From contig CM027378.1 in NCBI GenBank assembly GCA_015680905.1, forward strand, positions 77,653,501-77,717,500: DNA of 64,000 nucleotides. The letters run 5' to 3'. Under the pieces are notes generated by a model. The model saw only the letters and a program-made list of their open reading frames with translations. It was not told the origin of the DNA and did no database searches. Both the position numbers and the translations under genes were made by a program. Shown here in pieces: positions 1-11,127 of this stretch (positions are counted from its first letter, which is position 1; each line of letters begins with the position of its first letter). This stretch comes from Coptis chinensis. Lineage: Eukaryota > Streptophyta > Magnoliopsida > Ranunculales > Ranunculaceae.

Positions 1-1072
1 TAACAAAAGGTACAACTGATTACACTGGGTCTGGCTAGACCTGAAGCAGGAGCAACACCATTTTGAAACAAAAGAAAGAAGGTTGACACTGTTATGTGTT
101 GAGATCTGTCTGACTATCTAGAAATGAAAACATTTTGAAAGAACCACCTCTCAAACGAATTATTAAAATCATCAGAAACTTATTTATCTAAATGAATGAT
201 CAGAAATTGTAAGAAATTTTTCCTTCTTAATTATAATTAATAAAATACTAGTAACTCTAACAAAGGTGATAATGCAGACCATTATACGCCTACAATGATA
301 GGTATAGAATTACGAGTTAAAGAAAAGACCAGAAAAGAATTGCAGTTGATAACGTGCAGTTACTATTGGACCCAAATAAGTTTTCTTAAGACTTAAGTTT
401 AAATTAGAAAAGAATGATGAAAACAAAGAAAACAGCAGAGAAAGAATCTGCAAGAGAAACACATATACTGTCCACGTGGAGTACAACTTGGAAATTTCTT
501 TTTATTGCATTATATAGGAGAGAGGATCCTATGAATGAGGGGTAGTACTCTTGCTTTGATAAAATCTATGTATCGCTTGTTCCGCTTTCTTTTGCATACG
601 AGTCCCAGCACATTATTGCAACCTAAACCTTTGCCCCTTGAACAACTTATCAATGTATATTGCACTACATATCCCCAAAGAAATGTAAGAGTATACGCCA
701 GGGTGGTTCCAACATAGAGAGAGAAAAAAATGTCTAAAGCTTTCCTGCCTCATCTCAACCTCCATGGTTCTTGTAAAGTAACGATCAACCCCTTCACATA
801 CTCCAACGAAGCTTATCCACCTCAAACATCCTCCCAATACAGTGAATCAATTCTCTGAGAAAGATACTATGGAACAGTTGCATAATATATACAAGTAAAC
901 AACTACACAGTCAAGTTCCTCGAATAGTGATTCTCGATGCCAAATAACTTGGTCAGGAATGTCAGACAGATAGCCAAAATAAAGGAAAATGTTAGAGTTT
1001 ATTCTTTTTTAGGTTCCCAGAGAAGAGTACTTCTTTTAAGATTAAAGCATAAACCATTTGTGAAAAACTTAC
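1..1072. other. No coding exon seen; presumed cyclin T intron
   Basis: I see no convincing exon here on either strand. In plant cyclin T genes the next exon after the one ending at 1073 encodes a stretch like LRSSLWLQFKPH; I looked for it on the minus strand and did not find it. The stretch is therefore most simply a long intron whose acceptor lies left of the window. Short ORFs at 535-717 (plus) and 613-837 (minus) overlap each other and resemble nothing I know. Confidence 0.5.
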
Positions 1073-4000
1073 CCTTCACTGACCAAGCATAAAGCCAGGT
1101 TCACCAAAACAGTTTGTGAAAGCCCTAATTTACTCAGGACGGATGTCAGAGGATCATATGGATGCTGAACATTAAGCTCAAAATTCAGTGTCGTTAGTAT
1201 CATTTGTTCTGCATCGGTCACCCGTTCTCGATACTGCTCAAACCAGTCCTGCTCAAAACATAAGGTCAGTAAGTTAATGCTATGCATCAAGACAATGTCA
1301 AAGCTGCACGTTTCAACTGTCAAAACACATCACATTAGTATAAACAAACTCTTGTAAAGTGCTATATCAAACTGTTCACAATGAGCTTCAAAATGTCAAC
1401 GGTTAACAGCACAGATATTTTATCTGTTAGGATCACAGTCCGCTGTATATACAAATATCATACTCCACTGTGGAGATCATCCTTAAAAAGAAATCAAATC
1501 ATTTGAATATGTCTAACCTTAAGAAAAGAGTGTTCCAAAATTGAAAAATTGTTCGCATTGGATAAATCCTAAAATCTTGCACATAATTTTTTTGTGTGGT
1601 TTATATTCAAATGAGCTAGTTTTTCCCGAGAATGAACTTCATAGCGGGGAGATCATTTCCTCAAAAAAATCAGTTCTTAATTGTAGAAGATGGACATCAA
1701 ACTTAAAACCAATTGGTGATAAGTGGAGAGGCCCATATATATATGTATGCAAGTTTGCACATATCCCATGTGGGACTAAACATCTCAACAACTTAAAACC
1801 AATTGGTGATAAGTGGAGAAGCCCCAAGACTTACAATATTTTTATGTGTGGCCTAACATATGTGGGACTAAAGATCTCAACGTTAATCATGGTAAAGGTC
1901 CATTACTGGAAGTGAAGTACCTAATGGAGTAAAACTAAAGGAGCATGCCGAGTTAAATAAAACAGATCATGTAAAAAAATACTCACAACGGGGAGCAGAC
2001 TGGGGAAAAAATTAAGGCCCTGCTTATGGCATATTTCACAAGATGCTCTCAGCACATCATTCAGAGGACGAGCTGTTTCCTCAGACTTGGCAGCAAGGAA
2101 CAAAGCTGCGGTTGCAACCATCTGCACATAGATACTATCAGTAAGGAAATAAAATTAAGATACCATGCTAATGATCTATGCAATATACGAACAATCTATA
2201 ACATGATCAGAATGAAAAAAAAACACGCATACTAGTAGTGCTACCGAGTAGTACGATGGCAAGACCAACTAACAATAGATGCCATGATAAGACCAAAGAG
2301 GTTTGAGGATTAGCTAAAATAACAAGAAAAGGAAGAAAAACTCTACGATTATGACATAAATTTCTTTTCACAAAAAGAAACAGTAAAAGAGAGTACAATA
2401 TCATAACGATTTTCAAGTACCGGCCCAATACAAACCGTGTGAATTAAATATGACTGGAAACATATTCAATTTTTCTTCCAACTTGATTGATTCACCGAAG
2501 ATTCTGTTCTCATACAATAAACTCTAGCAAAATGTGCCGACATAAGGGTGCCATTCTTCGTAACATTTTCCCATGACATTAAAAGACAGACAAAATGATA
2601 ACACTAAAAGAAGCTACATTAAGTTTCTCAACATCTCTTCTTTCCTTCTCACCTGTTCAGCGAATGATAACAGTATTCAAACCAGGTTTCAAATTTACGC
2701 GATGATAAATGAAATGAAATCATTTGAGAAACAAGCAGTATAATAAATAGAAATTTAGTACTTCACAAAACATCACTTTTCAATAGGTAGAAGATCTACT
2801 TCATATACAAATCTTAGTTCTTTGGCTGTCGACTAAACTTTTCCATTTGTTTTGAAAAAAATTCTATTGATGAGAAAGCCAAATATCACGCACCAATGAG
2901 TGAGGGTGTGGCTAGGAATCTGCATGATAACTAAGACATCCCAAATGGACCCATTATCCCCACTCATCCTTTGAAATTTTAGATACATAAATGTTAAATA
3001 AACCATTAAAACCTCTTTGACCTAAAATGATATTTTGCAAGTAGACTTCGTCACTCACAAACAACCTGCAATACCTTTCCTCCCACAAAATCCAAATATC
3101 AACTTTTAAAATCTGCTCGACTAACCACATAGCCGTAGGCCCAGGTGGATGAACATAAAATTTATTAAATTACACCTAAAGGCTTTGAAGTGCTATGTGG
3201 TTGATGAAGGAAAATCAGTATAAAACCATATTTAATTTGGTCACTTGTATAAACATCATAGAATCATACAAAATATGTGAACCAACACTAATTCAAAGCT
3301 GAGAATGTTGCATATCAAAAACAAGAGATACCCGGAAGTACCGATTAAAAAAACATAAATAAATAAAACAAAGAGAGATCGGGAACTCACAAATCTATCA
3401 TGAGATGCATGAGATCGCCGAACGAAAAAACGGTGGCAAAGGACCATTGCAGTTCCAATGGTAGTTTGTGGCCTGCAAAATACAACAAGGTGATCCTTTT
3501 AATGACTATTTAAACAGATCCTGTGAAACATAACCAATGAACCAAATATAACGAAGAAAATGTCAACAAAAGATACACATTACAAAGATCAATAGCTTAC
3601 AATTCAAGCCGCATTCCAAAATTCTGCAGGAAAGCACAGTATGAGTAACGCAGATATGTTTCACGTAGAGAATCAATGCCATCTTTCCTCGAAGGAGACA
3701 ACCTTTCGATCTCAATCCTTGACATAAATACAATATCATCATCTAATATTTCCAGGTCACGTTTAGCGCCCGTAAGGCACAATTTCTGGTCAGCTCTTAT
3801 GGGGGCAGAGTAAAAACTGTTGCTGGTTGAAGGTGCGTTTTCCCTCCTGTGGTATTCCTGATAGTATCCCCTGCCGTTTTCCCAAGAAGAGGCAGAAAAT
3901 TTTCTCTTTTTGGATGTAGGAATGATCTCCTCATTACCATTACCATTACCATTAACATTATAAATACGCTGTGTCATTTTTCTTGACAAGTGTTGTGGTT

Positions 4001-4103
4001 CCATCTTGTTGCGGTAGTGATTATTTCTGTTTCTATAAAGCAGTGATTGAATGTCATTGTGGGAATACTCCCCTTGACCTTGGTACGTCCGAGAGAAGAA
4101 CAT
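1073..4103 (-). CDS. CYCT1-3: Cyclin T (CYCT1-3-like), 5' part, continues past left edge
   Basis: Cyclin T pairs with a CDKC/CDK9 kinase as P-TEFb, which phosphorylates the RNA polymerase II C-terminal domain in the nucleus. Four coding exons read on the minus strand: 4103-3601, 3472-3391, 2121-1987 and 1248-1073. All junctions are GT-AG and the phases agree (503, 82, 135 and 176 nt), giving 298 residues in this window. Residues 1-115 are a poorly conserved, Asn/Ser-rich leader. The first cyclin box follows: [31 protein letters not shown], then [18 protein letters not shown], and in the last exon [10 protein letters not shown] and [16 protein letters not shown]. These match plant cyclin T1-3 proteins closely. 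The ATG at 4103 opens the exon just after a poly-T/AG acceptor; an upstream 5'UTR exon is likely. The second cyclin fold lies outside the window or has been lost. No internal stop was seen. Confidence 0.88.
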
Positions 4104-4479
4104 CCTGCTAAAAAAAAAAAAAAAAACAACAACAACAACAAACGTGAAGGTGTCAAAATTCATCCAAACGTTACCCGTAGTAATATATGATAAACTGTTT
4201 TTACCCAATTGCATTGCATTTACTTTGTAATTTCACATTCTCCATCTAATTTACACAAGTATGTAACATAACATACACAGATGATATCAAAATCAGGCAA
4301 ATTTGGAAACAATAACAATACCACGCTAAAACCGATGCATAGATGATGAATAATCTAACAAAATTTAAAAGTGTAACAATAAATCAATGATTAAAACTAA
4401 TAAGTATATCTACATGTCAAATAAGAGCTCAATTTCATTCAAACAATCAAAATTAAACGAGAATAAGATCGGAATATAC

Positions 4480-4560
4480 CTGATATTTAGAGAAATTGAG
4501 ATCTGAAATTTCAAAATTCGATATTTCTGTCGTTTTAAATAGAGAGAAAAAAGAAAAAGA
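4480..4560 (-). other. Probable 5'UTR exon of the cyclin T gene
   Basis: On the minus strand a good donor (CAG/gtatat) sits at 4480-4478, and the next acceptor is the poly-T tract just upstream of the cyclin start codon. The bases to its right are purine-rich (GAGAGAAAAAAGAAAAAG), as in plant 5'UTRs. The transcription start is a guess from composition. Confidence 0.4.
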
Positions 4561-5148
4561 GAAGACAAGAAAAGAAGGTATTCAAGTACACGTCTTTATT
4601 CTTATATTTTTTTTTTATGTTAACTGATTTTGACACGTCATCTTCTTCTTTTGAAAAGCAAAAATTAACATGTCAAAACTTTGATTATGGGTCACGCACT
4701 CACGCTAGGTAGGTATTAGTGGTGAGCAATGCCTTTCGGTCCTTAATAATGCGGTCTTGGCCAAGAGAGGCGTGTTGGTTTAAAAACTAGTATAGTATTG
4801 GGCTAAGCCCTGTCTAAATTTCATTTGAGGCTGGGCTTTTAAATGGTTCTGACTTAGCGGTTGGCATTAAATATGCCCAAACACGCTGAATCCACTAACA
4901 AAATATGGACATCTTATGCTGAAATCCTAGTGCGCAATCACCTCTCTCTATATTAAAGCAGAGTATATTTTATGTGGACAATCTCTTTTCTAGGTGGCGC
5001 ATTTTTGAGACATAGGTATGCCACATGAACACTCTTAATTAATCATAAGAAGTTTCTTAATACAACATAAACTCTTAATCTTAATAAGTTTCCTAATACA
5101 ACACAACTCTAATAAGTCAATCAATATTGATGAGAAAGTCTCTACACT
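4561..5148. other. Intergenic; cyclin promoter side plus repeat debris
   Basis: No gene is visible. The cyclin T promoter should lie at the left end, but I see no certain TATA box. At about 4945 a stretch starting TCTCTATATTAAAGCAGAG resembles the 5' end of plant Helitrons. It runs into AT-rich DNA containing a repeated AACTCTTAAT/AATAAGTTTC motif before the LINE begins. No matching Helitron 3' end was found. Confidence 0.35.
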
Positions 5149-5993
5149 GTGCACAATTTGGACTCAATAATAACAAATCGACGTGGGACAAGGAGGAGGC
5201 ATTTCGCTGCAATTGAAGGAAAGTCATTCGAATTGGAATGGTGGAGAAATAGCTCAGGAGGAAAGGTGTTTCAAGTGACAGAAAGAGGCAGAGGTGGGGT
5301 CTTTGAATGCTTTACTTCTCTTGCCGGAGGTAGATGGATGGGATCTTTTCTATGTCAGTGTTCTGTGGGTCCTTTCAGATATGGGTCTCCAATGAGCTTC
5401 GTCGACACTTCCGGCAGTCTGATCGGCACTATTAGGCACAACCCAAAAGGAGATTTCATCTAAATTTTTTTCTGCACTAGGTCCAGAACAAAACCTGTAA
5501 AAACCATTTGTATTCCAGCCGGTATAGAGAGAGAGGGATGGGCAGATGTGGGATCAAAATGTTTGAATGTGTTGGAACTTTCTCCAAATGCGGAGAGAAG
5601 GATGAATGGTAGTAGCATCGGGAGTCAACTTCAATCACCAGTTCAAGCATCTCAAGCAGTCTCACAACAAACAGGAGAAGTGAACAGGGGAAACACAAGC
5701 TCTCTTAACTTGGTTTCTGGTAAACCAAGGGTAGTAGTCAAATCAGTTGGGGTTGTGCTTAACGCATCTTGGTGGACTACATCAGTGTTCATTTCGTCAG
5801 ACAAAGGAATACCAGATTGGGCATGGGTTAAGCAAAATATCTATTCGGTCTTCAATTTGGTAGACTTTAAGTTGATGGAAACCGGTGGTGCTTTGGCGAC
5901 TTTCCCCTCGGAAAAGGAGGTGGAGAGACTTCTCAAAATGCCCCCTCTACGCTTTTGGGTGGCGAAATCATTTTCAAAAGATGGAACCGAGAG

Positions 5994-6024
<31 letters not shown>

Positions 6025-7421
6025 GAAGGGGAAGGCTTCACAAATCTCTACTCGAATTGACAGAGGTTAATTTGGTTGTCTTTCTCAGGAGTACCTATAC
6101 ATTTGAAAACTAAAGAAATCGCGATGTCGCTGGCAAAGACATGTGGTCGGGTTCTTGAGGTGGATGATGACTCCTTGAATTGTTGTGGAAAGAAAGTGAG
6201 AGTTAAATCCAAAGTCAAAGATATCGGGACCATTCCGAGAACAATTAGTCTAGAAGAAAGGGGTTACAGTTTCACCATTTGGGTGGAGGTTGAACTACAA
6301 GTCAATCAGAACGAAGAGAGTTCTCTTTGGCCGGAGTGGGAGCTGCCCATTTCCAGCATTGTCGTGGCCAATCAATACGCAACCAACAACATGCCAGATC
6401 AGCATGAGGGAGTGAGTTCATCTCATAGCCCAACTCGGACACATTCTCAGGACTTATCAAATCATTCGCAGCCACCTGGATTTGAGGTCACTTTAAAGGT
6501 ACCTCCCCAAAATTCAAATTTTGAATTTGAGGGGAATGAGAACGGGCAGACCGTACAAACTACTCATTTAGTCTACGACGATGGTGCAGAGGAAACTGTG
6601 CAAGTCATACACTCAAGACGTGATGAGGTCAGAGAGATGGTCAGGGCTGAGGAGTATGTTACAGGTATTGAGGGTGGGAGCATTGAGTCACACACTATTT
6701 CTGAAGAAGGGACACATGCTGCACAAGACACGGACCATCTACATACGTCTAATGGTATTATTGAGAGTGGGCCTTCTAAACCAACTCAAACCCAACGTCA
6801 CGGTGGTAGAAAAAGGTTCAATTTACCCTCAGGCGGTAGATCTAGAGCAGTAGGCCCTTGGGGGCCCAACGCTTCATTTGGGAAATTTCAGCAGAGAATA
6901 GGCTTATTCACACCATACAAGACCAGGGGCAAGCATAGTTCAAGGTATGTTAGGCATAGATCCAGATCTAGAAGCCAATTTTCTAATCTGGGCCCGATAA
7001 TAGCAAGCCCAAGAAACTTTTCCTCAAACACCGAGGAAACAAATATGAATCTTTCACCGACTTCTCTACCTACTTGTGAAGTAGGGATGATTGACACTAG
7101 AGTTCGAGCCAACGAGGTTGACATGGACTCTGTGGGAGCTTCAAAACAAGGGGAAACCACTCCACACAGTGCAAAAGACCGTGTTGTGGTTGCTGGAAAT
7201 TTGTATAGATGTAGAAGCGAGGAGGAGGTAAGAGACTGGATTCAATATATGGATATTCCTTTGGCTGGTACTTTGGGTATTTCTTCTAGTTTGGGCACTA
7301 CAAGACTGGAAAAACTGTTTTGGGAGCTATTAGCTACAAAGTCTACTAATGAGGATGTTCTGGGTAACAATGGGAATGAACTTAGTCATATTGGGAAGGA
7401 TTATGCTAATCCTAGGGTGAA
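5149..7421 (+). pseudogene. LINE ORF1 (DUF4283-type nucleic-acid-binding protein), broken
   Basis: ORF1 of plant L1 elements encodes an RNA-binding protein that packages the LINE transcript. One reading frame runs from 5149 to 7421 with in-frame stops at 5461 (TAA) and 6058 (TGA). The N-terminal part has the GKSFEL and TERGRGG signatures common in plant LINE ORF1. A DUF4283-like region follows (WAWVKQNIYSVF near 5820, then SGVPIHLKTKEIA near 6085 and VKSKVKD). The C-terminal half is low-complexity and basic (HRSRSRSQF). A (GT)n run at 5996-6022 reads as a Cys-Val repeat where the family has unrelated sequence. Repeat growth there probably moved the frame locally, which would explain the following stop. 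Confidence 0.75.
5996..6022. repeat. (GT)n microsatellite
   Basis: About 13 GT units lie inside LINE ORF1. They are probably a post-insertion slippage product, since LINE proteins do not carry a Cys-Val repeat at this point. Confidence 0.9.
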
Positions 7422-8339
7422 TGTAACGCCCGTATTTAAAATATGTATTTTTCTATTTATTAATTAATTAAATTATTTATTTAAAAATCAGCTGGATTGG
7501 ATTTGGACATGTGGGCCTGATTTTTGGGCCCGAGTCTGTGTTGGGCTTGGGTTTCGGACCCAAGTATATAAACACATTGTTCTAGAAAATAGGGTCCATG
7601 AAAAATGGAGGCAGAGCTTGAAGCTCGTTTGCTGGAGCGTTGGAGCGCGACGACTCGGACTCGGAGAAATTTGCAGGAGCTGTGGATACAAGTGAGTAGC
7701 TATTTTGCTATTTCACCGGATTTATGGTTTTCCGTGTATCGGAGTATACCGACTAAGGTTTCAGCCTATTAATACTGTTCATTATACTATTGTGTTGGAC
7801 TTCGTGCCATTTGTTTTATTAAATTTCGGATTTGCATTTAAACTGTCGAATTTTGTTAAAATTGGGTAAACTGTTGAAGCTTCGACAGAGCATCAATGGC
7901 GTCGCCCAAAACAGTACCGAAATCTTTCTTTGGCTTGTTGAACTTTCTGTATTTGTTGTTGGTGTTTGGTTGTGGACTGATGAGGGTCGAGTGGGGGCAG
8001 TAAAGCTTGGAGGCGTTAATGGCGGTGGCCGAACCGGTGGTTGGGCTGTCAGTTTTGGTTTGATTGGTTGTGGGGTTATGTGGTGATGTGGTGATGTTGG
8101 TTAGTGGTGTTTGAGTGGGTGAGGGCGGTTGAATAAGAGCTGTCGAAGCTCTGTTAATGGCGGACGGTCTCAGATCTAGTTTTGGTCGATATGTTGAATT
8201 TAAGAATTTGAGTTTTTTTTGTTTTGTTAAAGATATAGGGGTTTCTATGAGGATCAAAACCGTGTGTTTGAATTGGGTGGTCGTGTAGAAGGTGGGGTGG
8301 TCGATTTTGGTGGTGGTGGAGGAGAAAAGCTTGGAGATG

Positions 8340-8720
8340 ATGAACAAGAAAGTTCGGTTGGGCCTTGGGCCTTAGCAAATTTTGATTGGGGTGGGCCAAA
8401 ACCTTAGTTGGTTTTGGGCCCGATTTTTGGTGTTTTGTTTGGGCCCCAATTTAATTAAGTTTTGGGACCAGTTTAGTGTTAATTGTTGGGCCAGGTTCTA
8501 ATATTAGTTTATGGGCCCGTTTCTTTTTTGTTTTGTTGGGCCACTTCTAATATTAGTTTATGGGCCCGTTTTATTTTTTTGTTGGCGGTTTCATTTGTTT
8601 TGTTTGGGGCCATTTCAGTTCAATTTTTCGAAATTTAACTTCGGTTGTGTTTTGGGCCATTCGGTCCCAAAAGTTTTGGGCCCGTTCTAATATTGTTTGG
8701 GGCCGATCCATTGGACTTAA
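8340..8720 (+). promoter_or_regulatory. Array of TGGGCC (site II / TCP-type) motifs in solo LTR 1
   Basis: I count about 11 TGGGCC hexamers here, many followed by C, with more near 7525-7555 next to the TATA box. TGGGCC/T is the site II element bound by TCP factors in plant promoters. The inverted copy of the LTR has an equivalent cluster (GGCCCA in the plus strand, about 21840-22060). Any regulatory role is inference. Confidence 0.45.
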
Positions 8721-8879
8721 AAAATAGATCCGTTTGGGTCTTTAAATGTTTAGACTTCCGGGTCTAAGGTTTTGGCTTAGCAGCGGTTAGGTCCGAACCA
8801 TTACCTTGGTCATGAGCCCACGAATGCACCTTTGCCACTTAGCCATGAACCATGGCTATGACCTTGGACCTGTCAAACA

Positions 8880-9165
8880 CGGAAACGACAGTTTGACTTT
8901 GACAATGATAGTTTGACTCTGACCTTGGACTGTTGACTTTGACCAGGACAGTTTGACTTTGACCATGACCTGTTGACTTTGATTGTTGACCTTTGACCTT
9001 TGACTGTTGACTTTGACTTTGACCATGACATGTTGACTTTGACCAGGACAGTTTGACTTTGACCATGACCTGTTGACTTTGATTGTTGACCTTTGACCGT
9101 GACTGTTGACTTTGACCGTTGACTTTGATCGTTAATCTTTGACTTTGGAATGTTGACTTTTTCCC
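8880..9165 (+). promoter_or_regulatory. Dense TTGAC (W-box core) array in solo LTR 1
   Basis: By hand count there are 26 TTGAC pentamers in about 280 bases, mostly as TTTGACTTTGACC or TGTTGACTTTGAC units. TTGAC(C/T) is the WRKY-binding W-box core. The units are imperfect and irregularly spaced rather than a clean tandem repeat. The same feature recurs in the other copy (21415-21690). Confidence 0.6.
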
Positions 9166-9453
9166 GTTTTTCACATATTTAAGAATATGGACAAATATAA
9201 TAATAAAATATTATCGAACATCATATAACGTTGTTTGTCATTATCGAATTAAGATTTGACGTGAGTAGTGTGTAAAGCTTATATATATTGGGCTTTGATT
9301 GTGATCGTGGATCGCTTAATTGTCTTTGCATTATATGTTGTAAATTGTATGGACAAATCAAATGCTAAAATCTTTGTGGAAAACTTGTATAAATTTGGTG
9401 GTCATTATCTAATTAAGAATTGACGTTGATATTGTGACATTATATAATATGTT

Positions 9454-9459
<6 letters not shown>

Positions 9460-9531
<72 letters not shown>
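9460..9531. repeat. (AT)n microsatellite
   Basis: An uninterrupted AT run of about 36 units within solo LTR 1. Confidence 0.95.
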
Positions 9532-9533
<2 letters not shown>

Positions 9534-9861
9534 GCAATATGTTTGGGAGAAATAAATGTATAAACACTCCATTATTATATATGTGAGATGCTACTATGAG
9601 GTAGTATATGATTGGTGAATATTTGCCTACGGATTGTGGCTTAGTGCAATAATATATTGGCACATGAAAAGAATGAAAATAGTTATGAGATATATTCGAG
9701 ACATTTCTAAATATTGTGGCTTAGTGCAATAATGTATTTGACATGCATTGATATAGTGAAAACGTTTATGAGTCATAAATGTATGACACCAATAAATTAC
9801 GAACGAAAATCCTAGAACCCGACTACCACAACTCATGTGATCCCGCCCCTGTGTGGGCGTT

Positions 9862-10135
9862 TTGATATATAAGATGTTGATATATAAGATGTTGTATATA
9901 TATGAGATGTTGATTGACCCATGTGTTGGGCAATCGTGAAATTAAATAGTGGCTTGATATATAAGATGTTGATATATAAGATGTTGTATATATATGAGAT
10001 GTTGATTGACCCATGTGTTGGGCAATCGTAGCGAATAGTGGCTTGATATATAAGATGTTGATATATAAGATGTTGTATATATATAAGATGTTGATTGACC
10101 CATGTGTTGGGCAATCGTAGCCGAATAGTGGCTTG
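9862..10135 (+). repeat. Three tandem copies of a ~91-bp unit
   Basis: Each unit has two GATATATAAGATGTT segments, then GTTGATTGACCCATGTG, a GGGCAATCG motif and AATAGTGGCTT. Copies begin near 9862, 9954 and 10043. The repeat creates long spurious minus-strand ORFs. It lies inside solo LTR 1. Confidence 0.85.
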
Positions 10136-10486
10136 ATTATTCCGTTCGCAAATATTGGAACGAGACGCCGATATTTTATGCGAATAGGGGCATTACTTAT
10201 ATAATGGCTTCCGTGTGAGGATTTACACAGTGTCGCGGCATCCCGCTTCGTGGTGGTTACGCACGAGTGGTACATTATATATAGGGGGAGGCATGTGGAT
10301 GTACATGTTTAAGTTAGGTAGCGATTGTGGTAGCCAGGGAAACTAGGTAAGACATAGATACGACGTGAATTTTAGGGACACACAAAGAAAGTCCAAACTA
10401 ATATAATTATGGTAATATGTTGGTAAATGATATATCTCTAGATAGATGATTGTATATGTTTGGCTGGTTAGTAGTTTAGTTAGAAC

Positions 10487-10665
10487 CTAAGGCGCCTTGT
10501 GGAGGAACTATAATGCCTTTTTATTATACGTATCATATGTTGTATTAGTGTTGGAAGTTAAGGCGCCTCAGTGGAGGAACTACCTGCCTTACCTATTGTA
10601 GTTAAGAATGTTGTATTAGTCGTTGAAAGTTAAGGCGCCTCGGTGGAGGAACTAACTGCCGTATG
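10487..10665 (+). repeat. Three copies of an AAGGCGCCT-containing unit, ~72 bp apart
   Basis: AAGGCGCCT followed by GTGGAGGAACTA recurs at about 10488, 10559 and 10631, near the 3' end of solo LTR 1. GGCGCC is a perfect palindrome in each copy. Confidence 0.75.
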
Positions 10666-11127
10666 GTTTGTGTATATATTGGTATAAGTATATGTTGTGT
10701 TTTAGAGCTACTCACACCAGCATTTTTATAATGCTGACCCGATTTGCATGTTTGCTTATCGGGTGTGCTCATTAAATGAACACAGTTGATAAGTCTTGAC
10801 AGGTTTAGTGTTGAAGAAGATTGGTTCTTTGCTTGTGGTTTCGCGTTAGCATTGCATCTCAGGATATGTTTTGTTTTCCCTCGAGGTGATATAGAGTTTC
10901 AGTCGAGACAAAGTTATTTGTATTTTCATTTGTAAATTTTTGTAATGAAGAGGACTTTGGTTTAAGTTAAAAAATTTATTGGTTTTTAATTATCCGTTTT
11001 TTAAAACTGTTTATGAGTTTTTGGGAGTTGAGAGTGCGTCACACCTCGGAGATCGAAGAGTCGGGAACAAATAATGATTTTCCGAATTCTGTCGAAATTC
11101 GGGGTGTGACATTGAACAATGTGAACG

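Larger units (their letters stand above)
7422..11111 (+). mobile_element. Giant solo LTR, copy 1 (Ty3/gypsy-like, TG...CA)
   Basis: The piece starts TGTAACGCCCG and ends GGGGTGTGACA, with flanking 5-mers GTGAA and TTGAA as a near-perfect 5-bp target duplication. It has no duplicated ends within itself and encodes no protein, so it behaves as a solo LTR left by LTR-LTR recombination. A TATA box (TATATAAAC) is at 7564-7572. The termini resemble those of Tekay/Del-type chromoviruses, but I cannot fix the lineage without the internal part. It shares its first several hundred bases and its general plan with the inverted copy at 18493-23149. It interrupts the LINE at 5150-14932 and so is younger than it. 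Confidence 0.75.

Noticed and set aside
3974-4156. 60-codon minus-strand ORF over the cyclin T first exon
   Set aside because: Out of frame with the conserved cyclin reading frame and starts in the poly-T acceptor tract.
7856-8347. 163-codon minus-strand ORF
   Set aside because: It lies antisense in the solo LTR leader, has Thr/Asn/Pro low-complexity composition and no family resemblance.
8839-9174. 111-codon minus-strand ORF rich in Gln/Ser/Lys
   Set aside because: It is the translation of the TTGAC repeat array in the solo LTR; the repeat period, not protein selection, keeps it open.
9823-10275. 150-codon minus-strand ORF with repeated YIYNILYINILYI
   Set aside because: It is produced by the three 91-bp tandem units in the solo LTR.
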